A stretch of 64,000 nucleotides of DNA from assembly GCF_947179515.1 (NCBI RefSeq), contig NC_067481.1:84458515-84522514 (forward strand), read 5' to 3'. Source of the DNA: Apodemus sylvaticus (lineage: Eukaryota; Chordata; Mammalia; Rodentia; Muridae). Of this stretch, positions 22,742 to 34,302 are shown one piece after another. Position 1 is the first letter of the stretch. Every line of letters begins with the position of its first letter. Both the position numbers and the translations under genes were made by a program. Below the pieces are notes generated by a model that was not told the origin of the DNA, did no database searches, and worked only from the letters and a program-made list of their open reading frames with translations.

Positions 22742-24213
22742 CCTTTAGAAGGATGGAAGCATCCATACTTTGGTCTTCCTGCTTCTTGAGCTTCATGTGG
22801 TCTGTGAATTGCATAATGGGTATTCTGAGCTTTTAGGCTAATATCAACTTATCAATGACTACATAACATATATGTTCTTTTTGGACTAGGTTACTTCACA
22901 CAGGGTGATATTTTCTAGTTCCATCCATTTCACTAAGGATTCAATGCAATCCCCATCAAAATTCCAACTCAATTCCTCATTGAGTTAAAAAGAACAATTT
23001 GCAAGATCATTTAGAATAACAAAAATCCAAGGATAGCAAAAAGTATTCTCAACAATTAAAGAAATTCTGGGGCAATCACCATTTTTTATCTCAAGCTATA
23101 TTACAGAGCAATAGTGAAAAACACTGCATGGTATTGGTACAGAGAGAGGACGCTGGTAAATCAATAAAACAGAATTGAATACCCAGAAATGAGCCCACAC
23201 ACCCGCAGTCACTTGATTTTTGACAAAGGAGCTAAAACCACCCAGTGGAAAAAAGACAGCACTTTCAACAAATGGTGCTGGTGTGAGGTTGAGGTGGAAT
23301 TTCAGGGTTCAGATGGTAGTCAACAAGTACAAGAATGCAAATCGATCCATTCTTATCTCCTTGTATGAAGCTCTAGTCCAAGTGTATCAAGGATCTCTAC
23401 TTAAAACCAGATACACTGAAAGTAATAGAAGAGAACGCAGGGAAGAGCCTTGAATACATGGGCAAAGGGGGAAATTTCCTGAGCAGACCACCAATGGATT
23501 ATGCTCTAAGATCAGTAATAGACAAATGGGACCTCATGAACTTGCAAAGTTTCTGTAAGGCAAAGGACACTGTCAATAGGACAAAATGGCAACCAACAGA
23601 TTGGGAAAAGATCTTTACCAATTCTATAACTAATAGAGGGCTAATATCCAATATATACAAAGAACTCAAGAAGTTAGACTCCATAGAATCAAATGACCCT
23701 GTTTAAAATGCAGTACAGAGCTAAACAAATAATTCTCAGCTGAGGAATACCAAATGGCTGAGAAGAAATGTTAAACCTGAAGAAATGTTCAACATTCTTA
23801 GTCATTAGGGAAGCGCAAATCAAAACCCTGAGATTCTACCTCACATCAATTAGAATGTCTAAGATCAAAAACTCAGTTGACAGCAGATGCTGGCAAGGAT
23901 GTGGAGAAAGAGGAACCCTCATCCATTGCTGGTAGAATTGTGAGCTAGTACAACCACTCTGGAAATCAGTCTGGCAGTTTCTCACAAAATTGGACATAGT
24001 ATTACCTGAGGACACAGCTATACCACTCCTGGGCATATACCCAAAAGATGCTCCAACATATAGCATGGACACACACTCCACTCTATTCATAGAAGCTATT
24101 TATAATAGCCAGAAGTTGTAAAGAACCCATTCAACAGAGGAATAGATAAAGAAAATGTGGTACTTTTACACAATGGAGTACTACTCAGTTATTAAAAACA
24201 ATGAATTCAGGTA
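22742..24213 (-). mobile_element. Older L1 with inverted 5' part
   Basis: 22742-22932 is L1 3' UTR and the last codons of ORF2 read antisense (TCTTCCTGCTTCTTGAGC... to TTCTAGTTCCATCCATTT). At about 22938 the sequence switches to ORF2 read in sense (GATTCAATGCAATCCCCATC) and continues to 24213 (AACAATGAATTCA). In L1 coordinates the two parts are almost contiguous, with about 14 nt missing. This is the hallmark of twin priming. The 3' end and A-tail are absent. ORF2 is broken many times. Confidence 0.75.
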
Positions 24214-24650
24214 TCCTTTCTAAGAAGTGCCATTTAGCTTGTAATTTGCTAAGACCTATAGCTTACTGCTTAGGTTATCTATCCCATGTGCTCCAGGGAT
24301 ATTCCTGTTTCTATCTCCCCAATACTGTAATCACAAACATACAAAATACCACACCCAGCATTTTAACATGGGTACTGAGAATTGAAGTCTTATCCACAAG
24401 TGTTCGCTTTATTGTCTGAACTATCTTCCTAGCCCTTTATTTTGTATCTTTATTGGGTATTTTATCAGCTTCTCTAAACACTTTACATCAAGTGTAAGTC
24501 ATTAAAAACCTCTGATTAACAGAATTATCTAGCCATATAAGTATTACAGCAAAAAATATTGAATTCTATAATTTCTGATTATACATACAATCTTTAGGGA
24601 GACATGTAGAAACTGTTTTTCACTTAGTCTTCTGTTGCTGAAAATATTAA
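24214..24650. other. Mostly unrecognised DNA, B4/ID-like SINE trace
   Basis: About 24335-24440 reads antisense like the 5' part of a B4/ID SINE ('gggtactgagaattgaagtc', ending 'ttcctagcccttt'). The remainder is unrecognised. Confidence 0.35.
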
Positions 24651-25245
24651 AAAATGAACCCGCCAACTTTCCGCCCTCCTGCTTCTCTCAAAGTGCCAAC
24701 TCTCTGGCCCTGTTGGGCCACTTTCTCACTCTAGTACCAGTACCTGCAGGTCACAACATTATGGCCCAATGGAGTCCCACTGGTTCTGTCCCACATTCCA
24801 ATAACCAAATAGATCTGCCTTCCTCGCAGTTTGATATCACAATACCCAGTAACCTGGTAAAAACAAGACTCAATGCTTATAGTTAGTCAATCAGATTTGT
24901 ATATCAGTAAAATCTCAATACACAAGATGCCAATACAATAATTTCAGAACCAATTGATAATGATAAAAGCTTCCCATCTAGATTAGATAAATTATCCCAA
25001 TAATCTAACCTTTATGATATCATAACAACCTGTGGCTGGTCATAGCCATGCTGATTCATGTTCACCCCATCTTTCTTTCTCCTCACTAACCTAAGACTCC
25101 CTCTCTCTGCAACACTTAGTTCTGCCTCCCTTTTCCCTGTCCAATCACAGTCCTCCCACTGCCCTAATGTAATTGGACAGGGAAAATTCTGAGAGTCTTC
25201 CCTGCTAAGATACAGAAAGGCACTGGTCATCAGTAACATTGTACT
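24651..25245. repeat. Probable unclassified interspersed repeat (LTR-like)
   Basis: The composition and blocks such as 'atgatatcataacaacctgt' and 'ctggtcatagccatgctgat' look like a rodent LTR-type repeat that I have seen but cannot name securely. It contains an 11-bp inverted repeat at 25135-25182. No TSD was identified. Confidence 0.3.
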
Positions 25246-25394
25246 CTGAATGTAGACAATCAGCAGAAGGTTATTTAGTGTATTAGGAAGTACATTTGTA
25301 TAGTGCTCATCTTATAAGAGGGAAACCAAGATCTCAGAGTTCTCCACTAAATGATTGCCACCCTAGGTACACTATGTATGGTCAGAGAACATGT

Positions 25395-25512
25395 GCAAAG
25401 CAAGCCTTGGAGGCAAATGCCTTTAATCTCAGGATTTAGAAAGGTTAAGCAGGAAGACTGAAAGTTTGAGGCCATCCTGAGTTATATAACTATACCTTGT
25501 CTGGAAACTAAA
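25395..25512 (+). repeat. Old B1 SINE
   Basis: The 7SL-derived order is recognisable: GCCTTTAATCTCAGGATT, 'gtttgaggccatcctgagtt' and 'accttgtctgg'. It is highly diverged and lacks a good tail. Confidence 0.7.
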
Positions 25513-26261
25513 AGGTAGTAAAGTACAAATCCAGCCTACCAAGTGCTTTGGGGTCACCAACAGTAACATCCATCTGTTAGCAAAAAGCCTATCGCAAACA
25601 CTCATTATTTTGTAAAGTAGAAGGCAAAATTGCTTATACTGAAGCAGTCATGCTGGCCGTGTTTCTCCCACTTACAGAACATTCTGTAAGCTTTAGCAAT
25701 AATTGTAAATAATTACATGGCCTTGACAAATGTAACAAATTTGAACTAAAAGTCCCAAATCCTCTCTCTTTGTCTAGCACAGGTATTTATGTGTCTATTT
25801 CTCCAAAGTGGAGGCTTGCATAATATTCTCAGGATGAAAAAGTTTGGAATATAATACCAACCTGTCCACTCATTTCTAACACAGAGCTAGCTATAGAGTG
25901 TCAGGTTACCTCCAGCCTCCTTCTGTAGTCCTACTTTCTAAGTTATTTTTTTTTTTTACTCCTAAACTAATCATCTGTGCTGGTCTCAAAGCTGGATCTA
26001 TTGCCCTAACTGGGTACTCTACAAGGGTAGCTGACTGAAATAGAAATGTGAACAACTAAAATTGATCTCCAAATATGACTTTACACAAAGTAAAAGTAAG
26101 AGCATATTAGGATTTTATATAAATATGGGAAATAAAAGCATAATATTCTCATGACTTTCTAACTTCACATAGAAATTGAGAACTTACTAATACTCCAGAT
26201 AATAAAGGGCATTTGCAATAAAGAAGAAAACCTGGAGCATTGAACTATTTAATTTGGACTG
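25513..26261. other. Unrecognised non-coding DNA
   Basis: No supported gene or repeat was found. Confidence 0.45.
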
Positions 26262-26336
26262 AGGAGGCATCTCATTGGTACGATGTTTGCCAAACATGTA
26301 TAAAGCCCTAGGTTTGAACCCCAACACTTTTAAAAG
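26262..26336 (+). repeat. B4/ID-type SINE fragment
   Basis: 'gaggaggcatctcattggta', 'tgtttgccaaacatgtataa' and 'aggtttgaaccccaacac' match the tRNA-like ID core with its B box GGTTTGAACCCC. Confidence 0.55.
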
Positions 26337-26960
26337 TAAGTCCTTTTTTCCAAACTAATTTAAAGTGCACTGCAAGGCTGTAGTGATCAAAAAGAGCATA
26401 AAAATCTGGACATAATGGTACACATTATAATCACAGCAATGAATGAAACTGCAGAATAAAGAGTCAGCCTATGGAATGAAACAACTATATTTACAAATCA
26501 TATATCTGCAAGAATTTTAAGAAACTGGTAGTGAGAAAACACTGGTTTTCCTCAGTTTATTAACTTTGACCCGAAGTTAAAAGAAGAAGCTCGTTTCTGA
26601 ATCAGTGGAGGATCTCTGAGATAGCATTCTGAAAGAAAACAAGAAAGCAGGCACATATTGTTGCTACGTCTTCTTCTTCTGAGTCACATGTTACAAGATG
26701 CTGGCACACACAGCCCCGCCCTCAGCCATAGTACCACATGTCATTTCCCTCAGGAAATCCGCCCCCCAGTTACCCCTTACATCAGTTGTATCTTAATATC
26801 TTAAGTATGTCTGAATCCAGTCAAGCTGATAACTATGACCAACCATCCCAATAGTCATCATAACAGGAAGGTAACTTAGTACAAAAAGTAGGTTAAAGCC
26901 ATGAATAAACATATCTCTGAAGAAGACAAAGAGCCAACAGTTATATTTTAACTTAATTCA
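26337..26960. other. Unrecognised non-coding DNA
   Basis: No feature is supported. Confidence 0.45.
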
Positions 26961-26961
26961 T

Positions 26962-27075
26962 TGTGTGTGTGTGAGTGTGTATGTGTGTGTGTGAGAGAGA
27001 GAGAGAGAAACAGAGACAGAGACAGAGACAGACAGACAGACAGACAGAGACAAAAATAGAGACAGATAAAGACAC
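26962..27075. repeat. Compound microsatellite (TG)n-(AG)n-(ACAG)n
   Basis: TG repeats give way to GA repeats, then GAGACA and GACA units. The minus-strand ORFs here are only translations of the repeat. Confidence 0.9.
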
Positions 27076-27114
27076 AGGGAGCGGAAGAGTGAAGGCAGGG
27101 GCAGTGGAGAAGAG

Positions 27115-27265
27115 GATAATGTCGGTGCCATGATAAATGTGTGTAGAGGCCAAGGAAAGCTTTGCTACTCTTCTTCCTGTTTTTTCTGGATACTGGAATT
27201 GAACTCAACATTGCCAAGCTTGCAGAGCAAGTGGCCATTTACCTGCTAATCCATCATCAGCCACA
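27115..27265 (-). repeat. B4/RSINE-like SINE, antisense
   Basis: 'gtgtagaggccaaggaaag', 'ggaattgaactcaacattgc' and 'gcaagtggccatttacctgc' follow the layout of a tRNA-like rodent SINE read antisense. The subfamily is uncertain. Confidence 0.45.
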
Positions 27266-27589
27266 ACAGTTATATTTTTTTAAAAAAGGTTGTCAAAGTC
27301 TGGAGTGTCTCAGCTAGATTGGAATATCAAGAAGATAAGGGCCAAAGTCAACCAATTTCACTTAAGCAGGAAGAAAGGAAGAAGAAGCTTGAATTATCTA
27401 TTGTTCACAGTTGATAATAGCAAACTGTGTCAGAAGGCTGATAAGCAGATTTTGTTCTCACTGCAAAACAGTGAGAGTATGCAGATGATAAATAGCTTAA
27501 TTTAGACATCCCGGAAAACACGCATATTTGGAACATTGTTGGCCAGAGACATTGTGCAGCAGCTGAAACCATGGCCTCACCAACCTAGT

Positions 27590-27735
27590 GGCCTGAGAGC
27601 AATTCCTAGATTCCATGGTAGAAGAGAACTCACCCCAGAAATTGTGCTCTGATATCAATGTACACACCATGGCACATATATTATACAGACACACAATAAT
27701 AATAAATTAACTAATATTTCAAAAATTAAACATTT
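27590..27735 (+). repeat. B3/B4-type SINE, 3' part
   Basis: 'agagaactcaccccagaaat', 'tgtacacaccatggcacata' and the AATAATAAATTAA tail match the 3' half of rodent B-type SINEs. Confidence 0.5.
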
Positions 27736-27764
27736 TTTATTTTCTTTGGCTGTTTTGTTCTAGT

Positions 27765-27812
27765 GTGCTTCTTGAGTAATGGGATTGAAGGCATGTGCCA
27801 CCATGCTCAGCC
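27765..27812 (-). repeat. B1 SINE fragment, antisense
   Basis: 'gggattgaaggcatgtgccaccatgc' is the complement of the B1 left end. Confidence 0.55.
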
Positions 27813-29079
27813 CATATGGCTTTTGGATACACTGCAGATGATATGGAAGTTATCAGTCCTCATTCATGTCTAATCCTAGTTTCTCCTCCCTGCAATTAAC
27901 AGTGGTCTGGGACATTTTTCCTTGAACATGACAATACAACCTATACCTGTAATATGATTTCCCAAGCACCTCACTTGTATGTATCATTACATATCAGCTG
28001 TTAATAACTAGTGATTATATTAATTTAAGCTTAATTTATAAAGAAAGAAGAAATCCTTACTCAACATATGGTGAATTTTAAAAATCAATTAAAGCTGTGT
28101 GATCTTGGATTTAGAGAAACTTTGACTTGAAATTTTCACATGTTTTGTGAAAGTTGCTGTGCTAAGAACCTTTAATTCCTCTGTTTAACATTCAGGACAA
28201 AAGTAATGTCTGTGCCCATAAGCCTATTTAGGAAGAAATAACAGAATGAATGCAAGACACATTTGAATAACAAGAGTGAACTAGACATGAGAGAATAGAA
28301 CAGGGCTAGGCAACTTCAAGTCTCCATCTCAAAATTACTTACTATTGTGAGGAATAATAGAACATCAAAAGGAGAGATTCAAAACTCATATTATTTCCTG
28401 TCCTCCCTGGAGATGGTGCCTGCCTGGTTCTTTCTGTCTTTTGCATTGTTCTCACTTAACCTTACAATTTCAAGGGCTCTCATGTCGTTCCCATATGCAA
28501 AAGAGTATTGGCATTAATGAGAGCTATTTTTAGGAATCTCTCCACAGTTGGATAGAATATTATATTAAACTTGTAATTTTAAGGTCATGGCAAGGACCTA
28601 TTGACGAGCTAAGCTTTAGAACTGTCTACATTAGTTCTTTTGATAATCACGGGCTTTACAAAGATGTCACTTGGATTTAAAGGGATATGTTCTTTCATTC
28701 ATTCTACATACCATGATGTGTCAGGGTGGCCATTCTGGATTCAGGTAAGAAGCAATCCCAAAGGGTCCCTAACTTTGAAAACAAGAGGTTTATTTCTCCT
28801 TTGTCTCTTGTGGCTACAGTTTCATCCCTGGAACCAGCAACCTTGTCAAATACTAATGTGATTATTACAATCAAAATATGACTCTGTAAAGTGTTGCATG
28901 GATGATTAGGTATTTCAGTGTAGTCCTTGGTTGGGACAAACCACGTGACTGTACCCAACCAAAATCAGGCCAGAGTATATAATTTGCAATTACCAAGAGG
29001 AAAAGATAACAACCAGGAGGGTAGACATCGTAACTACACAGTACCGCCTTCAACTTCAGATACTCACAGGAAATGATAC
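27813..29079. other. Unrecognised non-coding DNA
   Basis: No supported feature was found before the provirus TSD at 29080. Confidence 0.45.
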
Positions 29080-29084
29080 TATAC
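29080..29084. repeat. Provirus target-site duplication, left copy
   Basis: TATAC precedes the left LTR. The same five bases follow the right LTR at 37260-37264. Confidence 0.85.
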
Positions 29085-29562
29085 TGTATTAGTCAGGGTT
29101 CTCTAGAGTCACAGAACATATGGGTAGTCTCTATATAGTTAGGGAACTTGTTGATGATTTAAACAGTCTCTAATCCAACTCCCCAACAATGGTCAGCAGC
29201 AGCTCTGAATGAAAATCCAAGGATCTAGCAGTTTCTCAGTCCCATGACACAAGCAGGCAAAGAAGAGTGAGTGAGTCTTCCTTCTTCCAATGTCCTTATG
29301 TAGGTCCCCAGCAGAGGGTGTGACCTAGACTAAAGGTGTGTACCACAGAGCCTTTAATCCCAGATGACCTTGAACTCAGAGATCTCCCTGTCTTAATCTT
29401 CTGGAATTCATAGCCATTATGCTTCAAGATCTCCATGCCAAGATCCAGGTCAGAAACTTGTATCTCTCAGCCTCCAGATTAGGATCATAGGTGAGCCTTC
29501 CAATTCTGGATTGTAGCTCATTCCAGATATAGTCAAGTTGACAACCAGGAATAGTCACTACA
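29085..29562 (-). repeat. MERVL-like 3' LTR (MT2-like)
   Basis: On the plus strand it starts TGTATTAGTCAGGG and ends AATAGTCACTACA. A TG...CA structure is seen on both strands. A G-rich polypurine-like stretch (AAGGGGTGGAT on the minus strand) lies just upstream of it. Confidence 0.85.
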
Positions 29563-29819
29563 ATCCACCCCTTGTCAACTTGACACAAATAATATCTCAT
29601 GTCCACATGAAACAATAATAAGGTCATGAATACGCCTAACATGATATAACTATTCCTCATACAATTGAAAGCGCATTTGTAAATTTACAATGGGGCAATG
29701 TCCATTAAGAACATTCTTTTAGTGTCTCAACTTAAATATCAATTGATGTTAAAGAAATTGGAAGACAAATGTATTCTTAACAGAATAAAACAGAAGCTTT
29801 CCTATTACTTTATAATCCT

Positions 29820-30360
29820 CATTTCTGCAACTGGTTACGTGGCATTAGCTGGTATTTATAACTACCTTCCTCTACTACCCTTTCTGTATTTCCTTTACCC
29901 TCAGCAAGAACCTCAGCAGGTCTTAGCTCTTTCCCTGGAGGATTGACCCATATCTTCATTCCTGATAGGTCTGCATCATTTGTCATCCTGCTTGGATTAG
30001 GCTGTTGTAGTTTCCCATTGATTTTAATCACAGGACATGGTAGTACTAAGAGATGCCCTAAGGGATCTCCTACACTCCAAATGTAATCCCGCTTACCTCC
30101 ATTGTGGAGAGGCAATCCAATTCCCCCCATGGTAATCTGGATCTATCACCCCTCCTAACACTGTTATTCCTTTCTTAGCCTGTTGGTTTAAGGGAATTAG
30201 AAGCATAAAATGGCCAGGGGGAAGTCTGAGCTTCCAGTTCAAAGGGATGTTTGTTGTGGCTCCTGGTAGGAGCACTCCCCTCTCTGGAACCAAAACTTCT
30301 AGGCCAGCAGACCCTAAAACTGTGAGGACAGGAAACAAAAATTTTCCTAGAGGGTCACTA
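29820..30360 (-). pseudogene. ERV-L dUTPase domain, broken
   Basis: The family enzyme hydrolyses dUTP to keep uracil out of viral cDNA, and in ERV-L it lies at the end of Pol. The conserved motif GGVIDPDYHG is visible (about 30130-30160), as is an upstream 'LLIPLN' block. A downstream segment reading 'GLPLHNGGKRD' and 'MTNDADLSG' lies in a second frame (29819-30130). The domain therefore crosses a frameshift near 30120. Expected length is roughly 140-150 residues and the parts seen cover most of that. It is inactive as a gene. I infer it is the C-terminal end of Pol, because the 3' LTR follows within about 260 bp. Confidence 0.75.
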
Positions 30361-30399
30361 GGAGTAATAGTGAATTTGACTATTCCCTTTTCCATCCCA

Positions 30400-31130
30400 T
30401 GATTTCTGGAGCAATGGATCCTGGCTATGGGAGAAATTGTACCATATATCAGACACTGATTCAAAGCATATACTGCCTTCTGAGGAGCTCTGCCCCAGCC
30501 CATGTTGTTGACACCTAATTAACATTGTATCTGTGTCTTCAAAAGGCCATTCCATCTTTCTATCAAACTAGCTGCTTCAAGATGACAAGCAACATGGTAA
30601 GACCAGTGAATTCGGTGATTGTGGGCCCACTGTCACACTTCTCTGGCTGTGAAATGAGTTCCTTTGTCAGAAGCAATACTATGTGGAATACCATGACCAT
30701 GATGATAGATAAGGCATTCTGTGAGTCCATGGATGGTGGTTTTGACAGAAGCATTATGTGTAGGAAAGGCAAATCCATAACCAGAATAAGTATCTACTCT
30801 GTTAAGAACAAAAGTTTGTCCTTTCCACAGGGGAAGTAGAACAATGTAGTCAACCTGCAACCAGGTGGTTGGCTGGTCACCTCAAGGAATGGTGCCATAT
30901 CTGGGGCTCAGTGTTGGTTTCTGCTGTTGGCAGACCTGGCATTCAGCAGCAGCTGTATCCAAGTCAGCCTTGGTGAATGGAAGTCCATGTTGTTGAGCCC
31001 AAGCATAACCTCCATCTTGGCCACCATGGCCACTTTGTTCATGTGCCCATTGGACAATGGCAGGGATGGCTGGGGAAAGAGGCTGACTGTCCACAGAATG
31101 GGTCATCTTATCCACTTGATTATTGAACTA
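30400..31130 (-). pseudogene. ERV-L integrase domain, broken
   Basis: Integrase would insert viral cDNA into host DNA. The N-terminal zinc-binding region is readable in 30882-31115: His residues in 'WAHEQSGHGG' and the Cys pair in 'ECQVCQQQKP' (HHCC). The catalytic core follows in 30633-30860, with 'QVDYI' carrying the first Asp and 'SDKGTHFTA' carrying the second. The catalytic Glu lies in a block reading 'HLEAASLIERW' near 30545-30600. Stops or frame changes separate these pieces, so no continuous protein can be made. Domain order and the partner dUTPase downstream place it in ERV-L Pol. Confidence 0.78.
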
Positions 31131-31329
31131 CACCTCAGATGAAGTCACCTTTTAGTGAACATTTACATGGGAAACAAATATCTTCACATACTTTGCCCAC
31201 TTGGGGAGATCTATCCACATGCTTCTTCCCCAGATGGCTTTCTCACTAATTGTCCAATCATGATCCTTCCACATCCATTGGCTACAGCCTATGAGTCAGT
31301 GAACAATCCTACATCTGGTCATTTCTTCT

Positions 31330-32020
31330 TCTAAACAAATTGTGACACCAGGTATACTGCCTGAAGTCCTGCCCACTGTGAAGATTTTCCTTCATCTGTA
31401 TCTTTCAGGGTTGTCTCAGAAAGGGGTTGTAATGCTGCAGCTGTCCACTTCTGGGTGGTGTCTGCATAACATGCACAGCCATCAGTAAACCAGGTCCTAG
31501 TCTTCTCTTCTTCAGTCAGCTGATCATAGGGAACACCCCATGAGGCTATAGGTGCATGCTTGCCAGCAGATGGCATTATAACAGGAGTAGAAACCATAGG
31601 CATTTGAGCAACTTCATGTAACTTGCTTGTGCCTTCAGGACCTGCTCTGACCCGATCGCATATATATCACTTCCATTTGATAATAGACTACTACTGTGCA
31701 TGTCCTACCTTATGACTAGGAGGGTCTGATAGCACCCAGCTCATGATGGCTAGTTCAGGTCACATAGTAACTTGATGCCCTATAGTCAAATGTTCAGTTT
31801 CCACTAAGGCCCAATAGCAGGCCAATAGCTGTTTTTCAAAGGAAAAGTAGTTGTCTACAGATGATGGTAGAGCTTTGCTCCAAAATCCCAAAGATCTCTT
31901 CTGAGATTCACCTACAGGGGCCTGCCAGAGGCAGATTACAGCATCTCTATCTGCCACCAACACCTCAAGTACCATCGGGTCTGCTGGATTATATGGTCCA
32001 AGTGGTAGAGCAACATGCAT
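31330..32020 (-). pseudogene. ERV-L RNase H and RT connection, broken
   Basis: RNase H would degrade the RNA strand of the RNA/DNA hybrid. An RT-connection segment in 31760-32020 reads 'SFEKQLLACYWAL'. In 31331-31603 the RNase H motifs TWFTDG (first Asp) and SQWAGLQAV (the Glu helix region, E just upstream in 'DEGKSSQ') are seen. The two pieces are separated by stops and frame changes at about 31605-31760. Confidence 0.72.
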
Positions 32021-32222
32021 AGCAGCCTGGACCTATTGAAGAGCCTTCTCCTGTTCTGGGCCCCACACAAAGCTAGCAGCTTTCTGAATCACTTGGTAAA
32101 TAGGCCTGAGTAACATACCCAAGTGAGGCATGTGCTGTCTCCAGACTGCAAATAGGTCCTAAAACATTGTGCTTTCTTTCTTGGTGGTGGGAGAGGCCAG
32201 GTACAATAACTTATCTTTCACC

Positions 32223-32680
32223 TTAGAAGGAGTATCTGTGCATGCCCCACACTACTGTACTCCTAAGAATTTCACTAAGGTAGATGGTCTTTGAATTTTG
32301 GTTGGATTTATTTCCCATCCTCTGATATGCATATGTTACCAATGAGTCCAAAGTGGTGGCTACTTCCTGCTCACTTGGTCCAGTCAGCATAATGTCATCA
32401 ATATAACGCACCAATGTGATATTTTGAGGAAGAGAGAAATGATCAAGATCCCTTCTAACTAAGTTGTGACACAGGACAGGAGAAATGACCACAGGATATG
32501 TTTGAGGACATACTGAACCTATGGTGAGTTGGACATAAGTCAAAACTTCATTAAACACTTGTCCTCTAAAAGCCCCTACTCTAACTGGAGGGCCACAATG
32601 TTTACTGAGATCTCCTGGGCTCAGTGTCAATTCAGAACCAGTATCCAATAGACCCCAGAAAATCTGATTATTTCCTTTCC
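32223..32680 (-). pseudogene. ERV-L protease fused by deletion to RT palm
   Basis: One open frame begins with the aspartic protease active site DTGSE and continues through 'GPPVRVGAFRGQVFN' to 'TYPVVISPV'. It then passes directly into RT sequence 'LCHNLVRRDLDH' and the RT catalytic box YIDD. In the family these two are separated by the rest of the protease and the RT fingers and palm N-terminus, some hundreds of residues. That part is deleted here. The deletion is in frame and the joint lies at the SPV/L boundary (about 32465-32480). Downstream of YIDDIML the frame is soon lost. Confidence 0.72.
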
Positions 32681-33000
32681 TCCAGTGTACAGTTACCCCT
32701 GTAAAAGGTCATAGGTCCCTCTGGGGAAGAATTGTAGAAAGACTAACACCAAAACTTTTAGGTATCTTATCAAGATCCTTCCTCAGGGGAGCCTGGCCAC
32801 CCCATCATTCAAGGGGTTCTGGATCCGCAAACTGGCTCAAGTCTGGAAATTGATTCACTGGCCGAGATTGCATTTTGCCACAATCCAATGTAACCTTTCT
32901 TTCATTTGTTTGAGAATTTTTCTGCTTATAGAGATCAAACAGATATGCAGTAGACTTCCTATATATTTCATGCCTAGAAACACCATGATTGATTAGGCAG

Positions 33001-33268
33001 TACCAGAGGTCCAAACAAGTCATGCCATTATAAAGTTCACCTCTCCTGTACTGACCATTATGGGGTATGTCATTATAAACATTGTTTTGTCTATGCTGTC
33101 CATTATAATAACTATGATCACCTTGTCTCTGGCAATTCAATTCAATGCTGCCATTTGGCCCTTGTTACCTTGGGATCCAATTAAACCCATTGAATTTAAT
33201 TCATCTAATTGAGCAGCAGCATCTCCAATGCTAAGGTCTGGCACAAGGAAAAGGGCAAGAACAAAACT
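33001..33268 (-). repeat. Duplicated gag segment, copy 1
   Basis: It matches 34022-34289 in the same orientation, with about 8 substitutions and one 5-bp indel (a doubled TTCAA here). It sits in the expected order at the 3' side of gag. Confidence 0.92.
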
Positions 33269-34021
33269 CTTTAAATGTGCTGGTGCCCTCTCATTTAAGT
33301 TTGTGTCTTATAGTACTGGTGAAGGGCATATCTTCTGGACCTTCCCATTGTGAAGGGTTAGGTTTAACACAATTTATCCACTCTAGCATTGCAATTTCCC
33401 TAAGCCTTAAAACCCCTTCATCAACACTAAGTCAAGAGATATTAGGCCTCTCCAACTGTTCTTAAGTAGGCTATATTTTGATAAATACTTTGGCCAACCA
33501 TTCAAACAAACTTCTGACACCTTTTTTAACTGTGCAAGCTTCCATGTTAAACCTAGAATCTCCACTCAGAGGGCCCATGCCAATAAACTCAGCCTGCTCT
33601 AGTTTTATGTTACTTCCACCATTATCCCACACACTTAAAATCCGTTCCCACACATAGTTCTCAGACTTCTGCTTGAATTAATTAGCAAACTCATTAAGCT
33701 CCTTAGTAGTATAGCATATTTCCTCATGGACTACACTTTCTACCTCCCCTTTAGGGGCCTGTTTTGCCATGAGTCTGGTTATAGGTCTAGAAGAAACTAT
33801 TGGTGGGCCTTGAGAAACATCAGTATTGTCTTGTCTGGCATTTTCCTCAGCCAAAGTCACTGCTGGTTTATTAGGCTCTGAGGGATTAATTTTCTCATGA
33901 AATTATTTCAAGGGGGTGGGTATCAGGTGGAGCAAACCTTTGAAAATCCGAAGATTCAAAATTCTTAACTTCAACCGGGTCTTCCTATACATCCCCATCA
34001 CAAGTTATAGTATCTTGTATA

Positions 34022-34289
34022 GATAGGCAGTACCAGAGGTCCAAGCAAGTCATGCCATTATAGAGTTCACTTCTCCTGTACTGACCATTATGAGGTATGT
34101 CATTATAAACATTGTTTTGTCTATGCTGTCCATTATAATAACTATGATCACCTTGTCTCTGGCAATTCAATGCTGCCATGTGGCCCTTGTTACCATGGGA
34201 TTCAATAAAACCCATTGAATTTAATTCATCTAATTGAGCAGCAGCATCTCCAATGCTAAGGTCTGGCACAAGGAAAAGGGCAAGAACAA
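34022..34289 (-). repeat. Duplicated gag segment, copy 2 (out of order)
   Basis: This is the extra copy of the gag 3' segment, placed upstream of the middle of gag and directly abutting the 3' end of the inverted L1. Confidence 0.92.
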
Positions 34290-34302
34290 AACTTTTCAAA
34301 TA

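Noticed and set aside
30525..30839. 104-codon plus-strand ORF
   Set aside because: It is antisense to the provirus integrase region, which has clear integrase motifs on the minus strand.
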